Positions 1-7,825 of a stretch of 14,773 nucleotides of DNA are shown piece after piece; the first letter of the stretch is position 1; the number at the start of each line of letters is the position of its first letter. Location: positions 1 to 14,773 of the forward strand of contig CALMAR010000416.1 in NCBI GenBank assembly GCA_937859855.1, in the 5' to 3' direction. The notes below the pieces were generated by a model that worked only from the letters and a program-made list of their open reading frames with translations, made no database searches and had not been told where the DNA came from. Source of the DNA: an uncultured Kineosporia sp. (lineage in GTDB: Bacteria > Actinomycetota > Actinomycetes > Actinomycetales > Kineosporiaceae). A program made the position numbers and the translations under genes.

Positions 1-1070
1 GGCGCCGCCGGCGTGCCCGTGTCAGGAGGCGGAGGCTGGGTCGGGGTTGCCGGATCGTCTGCCGTAGCCGGGTCGTGGCCGCCGTCCTGGTGCCGAGCCG
101 CGTGGTGGCCTTGGTGTCGTCCCGGTAGGTGCAGGACCTGACCGGCGTGGATCTCGTCGGGGTCGGTGAGGTGGGACCCGTCCGGCTGGGGCGTGTCGCG
201 GGAAGCCTTGAAGATCTCGGGGTATCGGTTTCCGTCGCCTAGGTGGTCTTCAGCGACCTCCCACATCGTGTCCCCGTTGTGCACGGTGACTGTGCCATCG
301 CCGCCGGATGCCGCTTCGCTTCCCGCGGGGATGGCCAGTTCCCAGCCCGGGCGCAGCCAATGATCGCTGGTCAGGCGGCCCCCGTCCGGCTGGAGACGGT
401 GGTAGTTCAGGTCGGCGATCTCCTGGTAGCGGGCACCGTTGCCGAGGTAGCGGTCGGCCAGCTTCCACAGCGTCTCTCCGGACTTCACCGTATGAATCCG
501 AGTGTTAGGCAATTCCTTTCGTGGAGTGCCGTCGGTGGACGCGTGCGCTGCGCGGGCGGCGGTGGTGACGTGCTGGGCCGGGGTAGCGGGCGCGGCCGCG
601 GGGATAGTGGCTGTGGCTGGGGCTGACGCCGAGGCTGGGGGTGCCGTGGTGTTCATGGTGGCTGCCTGGGCCGGGGCGGCCTGGGCGGCCAGGGGCGCGG
701 CGACGAAGAAAAGTGCAGCGGCCCCGACGAGGCCTCGTGCAGCGCTCTGTGGGAGGGCCAGGCCTGGTAGCCGGGGTGGACGTAGTCCCCGGGCCCGGGC
801 GCTGATCTCGAGGATGACGCTCAGGGTGAGGAAGGCCCAGGTTGCCCACGCGATGATCCGCAGCACGAGCATGAGGCCGGTGCCGTCGTCGCGGCTGGTC
901 AGGGTGGTGCGGATCCCGGCGAGGCTCAGGTGGCTGGGGATGGGGCCGGCGCCGATGGCCAGCAGCAGGATGGGGACGCCGACGATGATGGCCGTCAGGG
1001 CGAGAAGAGCGGCAAGCCCGGTGAGACGCGCTCGTGCCCGGCTGCCGGCTCCGCTGGGATCGCGGGTCAT
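1..1070 (-). CDS. LysM-domain membrane protein, C-terminus beyond window
   Basis: The frame is open from an ATG at 1070 to the window edge (356 codons, no stop), so only the N-terminal part is visible. Three hydrophobic segments (residues about 16-40, 66-88 and 112-130) suggest membrane anchoring. A Pro/Ala/Thr-rich linker (about 131-185) follows. Two LysM repeats come next: residues about 192-248, starting HTVKSGETLWKLADRYLG, and about 261-316, starting VTVHNGDTMWEVAEDHLG. A His/Asp/Pro-rich low-complexity stretch then runs off the edge. LysM repeats bind N-acetylglucosamine polymers such as peptidoglycan, so the protein probably ties the pilus machinery to the cell wall. The ATG overlaps the stop of the TadG-like gene (ATGA), which fixes the start and implies translational coupling. 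From memory, tad-linked LysM proteins in actinomycetes often continue into a C-terminal BTAD regulatory domain; that part is not visible here. Confidence 0.87.
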   Translation of the reverse strand, partial: MTRDPSGAGSRARARLTGLAALLALTAIIVGVPILLLAIGAGPIPSHLSLAGIRTTLTSRDDGTGLMLVLRIIAWATWAFLTLSVILEISARARGLRPPRLPGLALPQSAARGLVGAAALFFVAAPLAAQAAPAQAATMNTTAPPASASAPATATIPAAAPATPAQHVTTAARAAHASTDGTPRKELPNTRIHTVKSGETLWKLADRYLGNGARYQEIADLNYHRLQPDGGRLTSDHWLRPGWELAIPAGSEAASGGDGTVTVHNGDTMWEVAEDHLGDGNRYPEIFKASRDTPQPDGSHLTDPDEIHAGQVLHLPGRHQGHHAARHQDGGHDPATADDPATPTQPPPPDTGTPAA

Positions 1071-1531
1071 TGCTCGACTCCGTTGACGGCGCGGACGACG
1101 CGGGCTTCGGAGTGGCCGGTGACGGTGAGCGGGCCGATGCCGATGATGCTGAGGAAGAGGGGGTCGTAGGTGGTGCGGGTGTCGACGACCACGGTGGTTC
1201 CTCCTCGGGAGGTGACGGTACCGGCGACCTGGTCGGCGCTGAGGTAGGTCTGTGCGGCTCGCACTGCTTGACCGGTGTCGACGGTTGCCGCGATACCTCG
1301 GATGGCGGGGGCGGCGTTCAGCTGCTGGCCGCCTGTTCGGGCCGCCTCCCGCGCAGCGGACTGTGCACGTTGCTGGGCCGCGATCGCTCCGCCGCCGTCG
1401 ACGACGAAACCGATGGCCACGAGCAGGGCCACGGCGATCACGACGGCGAACAGGCTGATGGATCCGCGATCACTTTCGCCCCGGGGGTGGCGGCTGCTGT
1501 GGGCCGCAGGGAGCAGCTGGTGGCGGGTCAT
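1067..1531 (-). CDS. TadG-like pilus-assembly protein
   Basis: This 154-residue protein has one N-terminal hydrophobic helix (residues about 25-46) after a short basic, hydrophilic leader, and then a periplasmic-type domain. The sequence RGSISLFAVVIAVALLVAIG resembles the RGsxsl junction of the actinobacterial Flp/TadE/TadG family. The position normally holding Glu+5 of the mature protein is Phe28. That fits the TadG-like branch, which may not be processed as a pilin. The VVDGGG motif just after the helix is common in this family. The start overlaps the preceding TadE stop by one base (TGATG), and the stop overlaps the LysM gene start (ATGA). Role inferred from family and position: membrane-anchored minor component of the Tad pilus. 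Family assignment is good; the exact role is unknown. Confidence 0.85.
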   Translation of the reverse strand: MTRHQLLPAAHSSRHPRGESDRGSISLFAVVIAVALLVAIGFVVDGGGAIAAQQRAQSAAREAARTGGQQLNAAPAIRGIAATVDTGQAVRAAQTYLSADQVAGTVTSRGGTTVVVDTRTTYDPLFLSIIGIGPLTVTGHSEARVVRAVNGVEQ

Positions 1532-1968
1532 CAGCGTGCCCGGTAGGTGTCGAGGGGGCTGTTGACGGTGGCGGTGACGGTCTTGCTGCCGGGGATGCCG
1601 GGGATCGCCAGGTCGGCCAGGCTGACGTGGCAGGTCACTGTGGCGGAGACCGTTGCCGGTGTGCCTACGGGCAGGGCGAAGCCGCTCGTATCGACGGACA
1701 CGGCTGTGCTGAGGCAGCGCAGACCCTCCTGAGCGAGGGTGGTGGAGGCGGCGGAGCGGGCCATTGACGCGGCGCTGCTCTGGCTGCGAGATATCGAGGC
1801 GGCGCGAGCGGCGTCAGTGGCGGCGGCAGTGGCGGCCTGATGTGCGAGGGCGAGCCGGCCGCCGAAGACGATGGCTGAGATGATCAGTAAGAGGCCGGGG
1901 ACGATGACGACGAACTCGAGGCTGGTCGAGCCAGCGGCGCCGGCGAGGGAGCGGCGGCGGCTGATCAT
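1531..1968 (-). CDS. tadE: TadE-like pseudopilin (second copy)
   Basis: The protein has 145 residues when started at the ATG at 1968, which overlaps the upstream tadE stop (ATGA); an upstream in-frame ATG at 2028 lies inside that gene. A short basic leader ends at Gly13, followed by STSLEF. This is a class III prepilin-type junction with Glu at +5 (E18), and a hydrophobic helix (about 19-42) follows. An Ala/Ser-rich amphipathic region (43-80) continues as the usual pilin-like coiled helix. The C-terminal part carries two cysteines (C85 and C113) that could form a disulfide, absent from the neighbouring tadE. Role by family: minor pseudopilin processed by a prepilin peptidase and built into, or priming, the Tad pilus. 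The sequence differs from the other tadE outside the N-terminal motif, so this is an old paralogue. Confidence 0.87.
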   Translation of the reverse strand: MISRRRSLAGAAGSTSLEFVVIVPGLLLIISAIVFGGRLALAHQAATAAATDAARAASISRSQSSAASMARSAASTTLAQEGLRCLSTAVSVDTSGFALPVGTPATVSATVTCHVSLADLAIPGIPGSKTVTATVNSPLDTYRAR

Positions 1969-2408
1969 GGCCCCACTCCCCCGGTGACGCGTTCGGCTGG
2001 TACGGAGGCGGTCTGTGTGATCGTCCACCCGTTGAAGCCCGGGAACAGGCTGAGCGATTTTCCGGTGACGGTGACGGTGACGGTGGTCGGTGTCCGGGAG
2101 GCTGAGACCTGCGGGACCTGCAGCAGCTGCCGACCGGCGACTCTGTCGACGAAGGAGGCGGCGGCCTGGCGTCCCATCGAGGCTGTCCCGGTCTCGGCGC
2201 CGGCGGCGCGTGACCCCTCTTGAGCGGCGGCCAGCGCCGCAGATCGGGCGTAGTAGTAGACGGCGCCCTGGATGATCCCGAACAGGATCAGCAGGACGGC
2301 GGGGAAGACGATGACGAGCTCCAGTGATGTTGAGCCGCGATCCGCTCGGGCGCCGTGGGGCAGGCCGTCAGTCTGTTGGCTGCGGCCTGGGGATCGCGTG
2401 AGTGGCAT
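1965..2408 (-). CDS. tadE: TadE-like pseudopilin (first copy)
   Basis: A 147-residue protein. The hydrophilic leader (1-25) ends RADRG and is followed by STSLEL, with Glu at +5 of the predicted mature protein (E30). A hydrophobic helix (about 31-53) with a Tyr triplet (51-53) follows, and then a soluble domain rich in Val/Thr beta-strand patterns. This is the classic TadE layout: prepilin-peptidase cleavage after Gly, membrane-inserted helix and exported C-terminus. It starts 16 nt after the pilin stop with only a weak ribosome-binding site, and its stop overlaps the next tadE (ATGA), so it is probably translated from the pilin-led transcript. Predicted role: minor pseudopilin of the Tad apparatus. 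Confidence 0.88.
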   Translation of the reverse strand: MPLTRSPGRSQQTDGLPHGARADRGSTSLELVIVFPAVLLILFGIIQGAVYYYARSAALAAAQEGSRAAGAETGTASMGRQAAASFVDRVAGRQLLQVPQVSASRTPTTVTVTVTGKSLSLFPGFNGWTITQTASVPAERVTGGVGP

Positions 2409-2424
2409 GTGCCGATCCGGCGGC

Positions 2425-2643
2425 TTAGTTGATTCGCGACAGGCGGCTGTTGACGGCGGCGGTGATGCCGGCGACGACAGCGGTGGCGACGAGGAACAGC
2501 GCCAGCGCGATGATCACCTGCTCGAGGCTGACTGAACCCCGCTCGTCTCGGTCGTCTTGGTGGGTCAGCGTTTTGCGCGCCGAGGCGAGGCGGGTCAGAA
2601 GGCTTGCGATCACGAGATGCGCAGTGACGATGAGTCGGAGCAT
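2425..2643 (-). CDS. Short Flp/TadE-type pilin
   Basis: The protein has 72 residues. The ATG at 2643 is chosen because GGGAGGA (2652-2658) sits 8 nt upstream; longer in-frame starts run back into tadC. The leader (1-36) contains a hydrophobic patch and ends DERG. The predicted mature peptide begins SVSLEQ with Glu at +5, followed by one hydrophobic helix (about 43-62) and a short tail ending SRLSRIN. The mature product would be only 36 residues, small even for Flp pilins, and is essentially a single helix. By position (first gene after the platform genes, ahead of tadE) it is the likely major Flp-type pilin, but a truncated TadE-like protein is also possible. It follows a 154-nt gap that holds a putative promoter at 2686-2712, so it may be transcribed separately and more strongly than the genes before it. 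Confidence 0.83.
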   Translation of the reverse strand: MLRLIVTAHLVIASLLTRLASARKTLTHQDDRDERGSVSLEQVIIALALFLVATAVVAGITAAVNSRLSRIN

Positions 2644-2651
2644 GTCGAGGG

Positions 2652-2658
2652 TCCTCCC
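2652..2658 (-). promoter_or_regulatory. Ribosome-binding site of the pilin gene
   Basis: On the minus strand this reads GGGAGGA, 8 nt from the ATG at 2643. It is one of the strongest Shine-Dalgarno matches in the array, fitting high translation of a structural pilin, and it decides the start. Confidence 0.8.
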
Positions 2659-2685
2659 GTTGGTGATGCTCTTCCTAAGTACTTC

Positions 2686-2712
2686 AGGTCGTGCGGCGCC
2701 CATTCTGTGACA
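2686..2712 (-). promoter_or_regulatory. Putative promoter/operator TGTCACA-N16-ACCT upstream of pilin
   Basis: Reading the minus strand, TGTCACA (2712-2706) is followed after 16 nt by ACCT (2689-2686). The same two blocks with the same spacing precede parA and the small RHH gene. If this is a promoter, transcription would start near 2679, giving a leader of about 36 nt that contains the strong ribosome-binding site. The lengths are consistent with a real promoter. No sigma-70-like -10/-35 pair was recognised in the gap. Whether it is a promoter or a regulator site is inference. Confidence 0.55.
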
Positions 2713-2797
2713 TCTGACCCACAGGTAGCGAGGCTTGACCACGCTGAGTGGCCGTCGTCGCGGTTGGTGACGCGAGTGGTCGCGAGGGTGGGGGCGT

Positions 2798-3697
2798 TCA
2801 TCCCAGCACGACCCGGAGTAGGGCTGGCATGGCCAGGATGACCAGGAACACCAGTGCCAGAAGAGCAACCGGAATGCTCATTCGTTCTCCGGCGGCGTTG
2901 GCTTTGGCCAGCTCGGTGTTGGTCAGGGCGTCGCGCATGGCCGTGGATCGGGCGCGCAGGTTGCCGTAGACGGCGGCGCTCTCCTCGCCGGACAGGCGCA
3001 TGATGTCGGCGACGTCGGCCAGCTCGGGCAGTCCCAGCTCGTCAGCAAGTTCGGTGAGGCTGTTCCATGGGGTGACCCCGGACCACCTGGAGCGGGCGAG
3101 TTCCTCACTGATGCGCTTGAACACCCAGGAGTCGCCGATGTCTGCGGCGTTCTCCATGGCTTGGCGAGGTGCGCTGCCGGCCGCGCGTTCGAGGGCGACC
3201 AGGTCGATGTAGGCGCCAAGGGCTCGGTTGAACTCTTGGCGGCCGGCGGCGGCGTCTGAGCGCACGTTGTAGTCCGGCAGGAAGCTGAGCGCGACAGCGA
3301 AGGTGAGAGACGCCAGCAGGGGGACGGCGATCGGCAGGGCGATCCCGAACAGCGTGCTGATGGCGGCTAATGCCGCGGGAAAGACCAGGCCGAGGATGAA
3401 GTACAGCGCCTTTTCGCCGTAGTAGCGGTGCGGCGGGATTCGCAGGATGGCCAGCTCACGGGTCGGCGTGCGCCACCAGCTGGGGACGGGCAGTTGCCGC
3501 ATCACCCACAAGCCCACGCGGTCTTGGGTGTTGGTGGGTGTAAGGGTGGCGGCGGTGCGTGGCAGTGCTCGTTCGGGTGCCAGGTTGTCCAGGGCTGCAG
3601 CGAGGTCGGGAGCAGCCGGTACCAAGCGCCAGACGGCTAGGGAGAGGCCGAAGCCGATGAGGCCGCCGCCGAGGATGGCCAGCTGGGTAATCGTCAT
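2798..3697 (-). CDS. tadC: TadC-like pilus platform protein
   Basis: The protein has 299 residues from the ATG at 3697, which overlaps the tadB stop (ATGA); the same frame stays open far upstream inside tadB and tadA, but that is a shadow. Hydrophobic segments lie at about 4-22, 98-118, 120-140 and 275-297. The cytoplasmic part between them (about 145-270) has the type II secretion F (T2SSF) pattern, with the GAYIDLVALERAAGSAP stretch (161-177) and the ADIMRLSGEESAAVYGNLR stretch (230-248). TadC pairs with TadB as the inner-membrane platform that couples TadA ATP hydrolysis to pilin assembly. Topology and size match the family. It is followed by the only sizeable gap in the tad array. Confidence 0.9.
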   Translation of the reverse strand: MTITQLAILGGGLIGFGLSLAVWRLVPAAPDLAAALDNLAPERALPRTAATLTPTNTQDRVGLWVMRQLPVPSWWRTPTRELAILRIPPHRYYGEKALYFILGLVFPAALAAISTLFGIALPIAVPLLASLTFAVALSFLPDYNVRSDAAAGRQEFNRALGAYIDLVALERAAGSAPRQAMENAADIGDSWVFKRISEELARSRWSGVTPWNSLTELADELGLPELADVADIMRLSGEESAAVYGNLRARSTAMRDALTNTELAKANAAGERMSIPVALLALVFLVILAMPALLRVVLG

Positions 3698-4563
3698 CGA
3701 GAGCTCACAAGGGATTGGCCGATGAATCGTGGCAGCGGCTGACCTTTGGCCATAGATCGCAGCCAGATCAGCAGCGCGGCGTAGGTTGCGAGCAGGGCGA
3801 GGAGGATGACCTGCCCGAGCGGGGTCTTGTACGGGGCCACGTATCCGCCGTTGAGCGCGAGCAGGGCGAGCACGGCGACGGTGATGATCGTGATCCACCG
3901 TGCGGTGGCGCGGGGTTTCGCGCGGTCGGCCTCGATGGCTCGGCGGGCGCGGACGTCGGCGGCCACGGATTCCGCGAGGCCGGTGAGGACCTGCGCCAGG
4001 CCGGTGCCGCGGCGTTGAGCGGCGAGGGCGAGGTTGGCGGCGATGAGGTCGCCGGTGGAGTCGTTCAGGTCGTCGGCGAAGGCGCGGATGGCTTGATCCG
4101 TGGGCCAGCGGGCCCGCAGCCGCGCGACCAGCGTCGAGACTTCGGGGTGGATGGGCGCTGGGGTTGACCGGAGGGTGACGGTCAGGGCGTCTTCGAGGCT
4201 GAGGCCGATGGACAGGATGCCGGCGAGTGAGCGCGTCCACTCCTCCATGGCCTGGAGCCGGTCGATGCGCGTGGTGGACTCCGGAGCGGACAGCAGCCAG
4301 GGCAGTCCTACCGCGGCCAGCGGCAGGATGAGGATGGCGAGGATCCAGCCGGTCGCGACGGCGACCAGCGCACCCAGGAGGCCAGCCCCGAGTAGGAGGA
4401 GCCGGGTGCGTGCCGAGACGGTCGCCCAGCGGCTCTGAGCGCGGCCTGTGCGGGCTGGGGCGGCGGGTCTGGGTGCAACCTTGCGGAGGCCTGCAATCGC
4501 CAGCAGGAGCCCGGAGGCGAGCAGTGCAGCTGCGGCGGCTGCGGCGAGCGAGGTTAGTGCCAT
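3694..4563 (-). CDS. tadB: TadB-like pilus platform protein
   Basis: A 289-residue type II secretion F-family membrane protein. It has an N-terminal hydrophobic helix (about 4-26), a hydrophobic hairpin (about 54-92), a cytoplasmic T2SSF domain (about 107-220), and two C-terminal helices (about 223-241 and 248-268). The domain contains the typical segments SLAGILSIGLSLEDAL (112-127) and ALAAQRRGTGLAQVLTGLAE (179-198). The start overlaps the last 10 bases of tadA, and the stop overlaps tadC (ATGA). Role by family: inner-membrane platform of the Tad system together with TadC, acting on the TadA hexamer. Size and membrane pattern are normal for actinobacterial TadB. Confidence 0.91.
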   Translation of the reverse strand: MALTSLAAAAAAALLASGLLLAIAGLRKVAPRPAAPARTGRAQSRWATVSARTRLLLLGAGLLGALVAVATGWILAILILPLAAVGLPWLLSAPESTTRIDRLQAMEEWTRSLAGILSIGLSLEDALTVTLRSTPAPIHPEVSTLVARLRARWPTDQAIRAFADDLNDSTGDLIAANLALAAQRRGTGLAQVLTGLAESVAADVRARRAIEADRAKPRATARWITIITVAVLALLALNGGYVAPYKTPLGQVILLALLATYAALLIWLRSMAKGQPLPRFIGQSLVSSR

Positions 4564-6302
4564 GGGGCTTCCGCCTCTCGTGCGTAGGCGCCACCGTCGA
4601 AGCCGTACTGCTGTAGCTGCCGGTACTCGTCAGGCAGGGTCCGGGCTCGTGCGTATCCGGGAGTAGCGGGGTCGGTGGTGAAGACGAGGGTGTGGGCCGG
4701 TCCGTTCTCCCCCGGGTGGACGGTGATGATGTCGCTGACCCAGCGGTTGCGGACCGGGGTGGCCCGTGAGGTGCCATTGGTCGAGCTGGCCGGGTGGGTG
4801 TCCATGTGCAGCTGCACGATGACGTCGATGTCCTCGGCGACTGCGCGCTGGGCGTAGGCCTCGGTGATGTGCGGTCCGGCTTCCATGGCGCAGGTGATCA
4901 GCTTGCGGATCGCGCCAGTGGCCGAGCCCGCGTGGGTGGTGGAGATGGACCCAGATCCGGACTGCATCGCTTTGATCATGGCGAGGATCTCGCGGCCGCG
5001 GACCTCGCCGACGATCTGCCGGGCAAGGTTGAACCGGAAGGAGTCGACCAGGAGCGAGTCGAGGGTGATCTCGCCCGCTTGGCGGCCGTCGAGGCCGACT
5101 TCCCCTGTGCCGGGCCGGGCCTCGTAGGCGATGACAGTCTCGTGACGGCCGGGCATCTCGTGCAGGAACAGCTCGTACTCGGTTTCGAACGTGCCGATGC
5201 GTTCCCACGGTGGGATTTCGGCGCACAGGGCTCGGACCAGCGTGGTCTTGCCGGCGGACTGGGGACCGGACACGACGATGCTCTTGCGGGCTCGGACGGC
5301 GGCGGCGAGGAACGATGCGGCCGTAGGAGACATGGTGCCCCGCTCGACGAGGTCGGTGAGGGTGACGTCGACCAGGCGGTGCCGGCGGATGACGACGGCC
5401 GGGCGTGGAGTGACCCACGCGGTAGCGGCAAGTCGTGCTCCGCCATCCAGCCGTAGGTGCAGGCGGGGCTGGGACTCGGAGAACGAGCGGGCGTTGGCTT
5501 CGGAACGGGACGCGAGGAAGGCTAAGAATTCCAGGAGCTCCTCGTCGCTTTCAGCCACCGGGGGGCCCTGGCGCAACTGGCCGTCGCTGTCCTCCAGGAT
5601 GACCCGGTCGTAGCCGGTGATCATGATGTTCTCGACGCGGTCATCATCGACGAGCGGCTGAAGGCGGCCCAGTCCGAAGAGGGCGTCGAAGACGGCTTCG
5701 GCCATCTGCTGCTGCTGTTGGGGGGTCCAGAGTAGGCGGCCGGCGGTCATTTCCTGCTCGGCGCTGGCGTCGAGGAGCTCCAGGATGATGGCTCGGCCGA
5801 GTTCGCGCTGCTGGGCACTGCTGAGTGTCTCGCCGGCCAGCGCTTCGGTGAGTTGACGCGATGCCTGCGCGCGGAATGCGTTGACCAGGGCCCAGTCAAG
5901 CCCGTTCCGCAGCTGCGCTGAGGCGCTGTCGGAGGGTAGGGCCGTTTCTTCTCCAGGGGTGGGGTCCAGCCCGCGCAGTCCCGGGACATGTGTCGGTGAT
6001 GGGCCGGCGGGAGCCGGCGGCCCAGGATCGACGGCCGGGATACGCCACGGGGCTGGTGGGGTATCTGGTGCTGCCTGGAGTCGGCCGACCGACGGGGCCG
6101 GGCCTAGCGTGGCCTGCGGATGTGGGTCTGGGGCACGAAGGCGCAGCGTGTGAGGACCCGGGTAGGCGGCGGCAAGCCTGATTTCAGGGCCGTCAGGGTG
6201 GCTGTGACGCGGTGCGCCCGACGGGGCTGCCTCGGTGTGATCCTCGCTGGCGAATAGGGGGAGGTCATCCAGGTGTTCGCGGGGATCCGGGGTGTCGGCC
6301 AT
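4554..6302 (-). CDS. tadA: TadA/CpaF-type secretion ATPase
   Basis: The protein has 582 residues from the ATG at 6302, 4 nt after the upstream stop with GGAG about 10 nt before it. An ATG at 6356 in the same frame lies inside the upstream gene and is less likely. Residues 1-125 form a Pro/Ala-rich, probably disordered tail. The all-helical N-terminal domain spans about 130-215, and the catalytic core follows. The core has Walker A GPQSAGKTT (346-354), a Walker B-type segment IVGEVRG (430-436) and a His box STTHAGS (454-460). These are the hallmarks of the CpaF/TadA branch of GspE/VirB11 ATPases. It powers pilin polymerisation through TadB/TadC. All catalytic motifs look intact, so the apparatus is probably functional. 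The long Pro-rich N-terminal tail is unusual. Confidence 0.94.
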   Translation of the reverse strand: MADTPDPREHLDDLPLFASEDHTEAAPSGAPRHSHPDGPEIRLAAAYPGPHTLRLRAPDPHPQATLGPAPSVGRLQAAPDTPPAPWRIPAVDPGPPAPAGPSPTHVPGLRGLDPTPGEETALPSDSASAQLRNGLDWALVNAFRAQASRQLTEALAGETLSSAQQRELGRAIILELLDASAEQEMTAGRLLWTPQQQQQMAEAVFDALFGLGRLQPLVDDDRVENIMITGYDRVILEDSDGQLRQGPPVAESDEELLEFLAFLASRSEANARSFSESQPRLHLRLDGGARLAATAWVTPRPAVVIRRHRLVDVTLTDLVERGTMSPTAASFLAAAVRARKSIVVSGPQSAGKTTLVRALCAEIPPWERIGTFETEYELFLHEMPGRHETVIAYEARPGTGEVGLDGRQAGEITLDSLLVDSFRFNLARQIVGEVRGREILAMIKAMQSGSGSISTTHAGSATGAIRKLITCAMEAGPHITEAYAQRAVAEDIDVIVQLHMDTHPASSTNGTSRATPVRNRWVSDIITVHPGENGPAHTLVFTTDPATPGYARARTLPDEYRQLQQYGFDGGAYAREAEAPWH

Positions 6303-6306
6303 CAGA

Positions 6307-7101
6307 TCAGGTCTCCGTGCTGACGAGGTTGCCCGGCTGCAGCCGTGCCCGGTCATTGGTGATGAACCCGCTCACCGCCGAGATTGCTGCTCGGATGCTG
6401 CGCGCCAGTGCGGAGCGTGCGGCGCCCGAGCCGGCTTTCTTGCCGCTGGAGAACGTTTCGGCCGCGTCCGGGTCCCAGGCCAGGCGTGCCACGGCTGGGA
6501 GCTGGAGGGAACGAGCGACCTCGCGGGTCGTGTATGGGCGCCCCTCCCCCACGATGAGGAGGCCGAGGGTGCGGTCCTGCCCGTGGGTGAGGAGGTCCTC
6601 GCGGAGCGCGGCGGCCCAGCCACGCGCTCCGGAGATCGCCGGCAACGAAGTCCGGGTCAGCAGGAGCACCGCGTCGGAGGCCCGCAGGATCGGCATCGGC
6701 GAGCCGACCAGGCCGAGCCGGCCTGCGTCGACGAGGACATCGGTGCCGATGGCCTCCATCCCCCGCAGGACGGCGGCGAGGGATTCCCAGAGTGGGGCTA
6801 CGGAGGTGGCCTGCGCCGGCGATCGGGTACCGGCGATGATTTGTGCCGTGGAACCGTGGACGGGCAGAACGACGTCTCGGATGGCTTCTCCGAGTTGCCC
6901 TTGCCGGTGTGCCATCGCCAGGTTGAGCAGGCCGCGGTCGTGCGGTGGCCGGCCCTGGAACCAGCCCGCTGAGATGGCGGCGGCGCCGGACGGGTCCGCT
7001 TCGACGACCAGGACTGGCCGGGGCCACATGAGGGCCATGGCCATCACGGTGGTGGTTACCCCGGGTGCCCCGGATCCGGCCGTGAGGGTGATGACGGCCA
7101 T
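6307..7101 (-). CDS. tadZ: TadZ/CpaE-like MinD-family localisation protein
   Basis: A 264-residue MinD/ParA-superfamily protein. The N-terminal P-loop region reads GSGAPGVTTT (9-18). The Lys expected in the signature (KGGxGKT) is replaced, leaving Val15-Thr16. VVEADPSGA (32-40) matches the A-prime motif, and DVLVDAGRLG (121-130) matches the Walker B position. In Tad systems the TadZ/CpaE protein sits at the cell pole or membrane and recruits TadA, and members often have degenerate ATPase motifs, so the missing Lys fits a binding or scaffold role. It starts on the stop of the SAF gene (TGATG) and stops 4 nt before tadA. The C-terminal Lys/Arg/Ala-rich segment (220-240) could be membrane-associating. 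An ordinary ParA function is unlikely given the P-loop. Confidence 0.85.
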   Translation of the reverse strand: MAVITLTAGSGAPGVTTTVMAMALMWPRPVLVVEADPSGAAAISAGWFQGRPPHDRGLLNLAMAHRQGQLGEAIRDVVLPVHGSTAQIIAGTRSPAQATSVAPLWESLAAVLRGMEAIGTDVLVDAGRLGLVGSPMPILRASDAVLLLTRTSLPAISGARGWAAALREDLLTHGQDRTLGLLIVGEGRPYTTREVARSLQLPAVARLAWDPDAAETFSSGKKAGSGAARSALARSIRAAISAVSGFITNDRARLQPGNLVSTET

Positions 7102-7787
7102 CAGGTGGAGCTGTCCAGGACGAGGGCCAGGCGGCCGGTGGCGGCTGCTGCCGCCAGCTGCGCGGCGGAGGTCTGTGGGACCGTCACGTTGACCACCACC
7201 TGCCCCTGGTCACCGATGTGGCTGCTGGAGACGACCGTCGCCGAGACGGCACGCGGAGCCTGATCCGGAGGGTCGTCCTGCTGGCGGGGAGTCACGACCA
7301 GGCGGACGTTGTCCCCTGGCTGCAAGGGTTGCGAGGGCAGCTGGGCGGGGCTGAGGCTGACGCCCACCAGGGAGTCTCCGGTCGCGGGCAGAGTCTGGTC
7401 CGTGACCTGCGCGGGCGTAAGTACGCTGCCGGCGCTCAGGTCCTGGGTCGCATGCTTGCCCACCTCGGCGGAGAGCTGCCCGGCAGCAACTGTTTTCAGG
7501 GACGGATCGGGAGTGATGTCCACGACCATCAGGTCGTCTCGCTGGATGACGCTGCCGCGGGGCACATCCTGGCGGATCCCGATCACAGCAGATGTGTTCC
7601 CGATCGTGGTGACCAGCCAGGCCGCGATCAGAGCTCCTATGACGACGAAGAGCACGGAGATCGCCAGGAGGATGGGACGGCGACGAAGCTTCGCCGGCGG
7701 CGGCACCGGCGACTGGGCTGATCCCGGCGCGGACGGCGGGCTGCCGTTCTGGCTGGAGGGCTTGGCGAGGGTGTCGGGCGGAGTCAT
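7101..7787 (-). CDS. cpaB: SAF-domain CpaB/RcpC-like protein
   Basis: The protein has 228 residues: a Pro/Ser-rich cytoplasmic tail (1-33), a basic KLRRRP stretch, one transmembrane helix (about 38-61), and an exported SAF domain (about 67-129) with the typical pattern (VPRGSVIQRDDL, then KHATQDLSAGSVLTPAQV). A beta-rich C-terminal region (140-225) matches the RcpC/CpaB layout. In Gram-negatives CpaB/RcpC works around the secretin. Actinobacteria have no outer membrane, and here the SAF domain is probably a cell-wall-side pilus guide. It starts 38 nt after the RHH gene and overlaps tadZ by one base. The ribosome-binding site for the ATG at 7787 is weak (GGTGG, about 12 nt away), so the exact start is the least certain part. 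Confidence 0.87.
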   Translation of the reverse strand: MTPPDTLAKPSSQNGSPPSAPGSAQSPVPPPAKLRRRPILLAISVLFVVIGALIAAWLVTTIGNTSAVIGIRQDVPRGSVIQRDDLMVVDITPDPSLKTVAAGQLSAEVGKHATQDLSAGSVLTPAQVTDQTLPATGDSLVGVSLSPAQLPSQPLQPGDNVRLVVTPRQQDDPPDQAPRAVSATVVSSSHIGDQGQVVVNVTVPQTSAAQLAAAAATGRLALVLDSST

Positions 7788-7825
7788 GGTCAGGTGCCAC
7801 CATCCATGGTGTTGGAAGGGTTCAA

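Noticed and set aside
2610..2801. 63-codon minus-strand frame whose ATG overlaps the tadC stop (ATGA)
   Set aside because: The overlap is tempting, but the protein has no recognisable feature, and it overlaps the well-supported pilin start and the TGTCACA element.
4630..5418. 262-codon minus-strand frame, rich in Arg/His/Pro
   Set aside because: It lies wholly inside tadA in another frame and shows the usual high-GC shadow composition.
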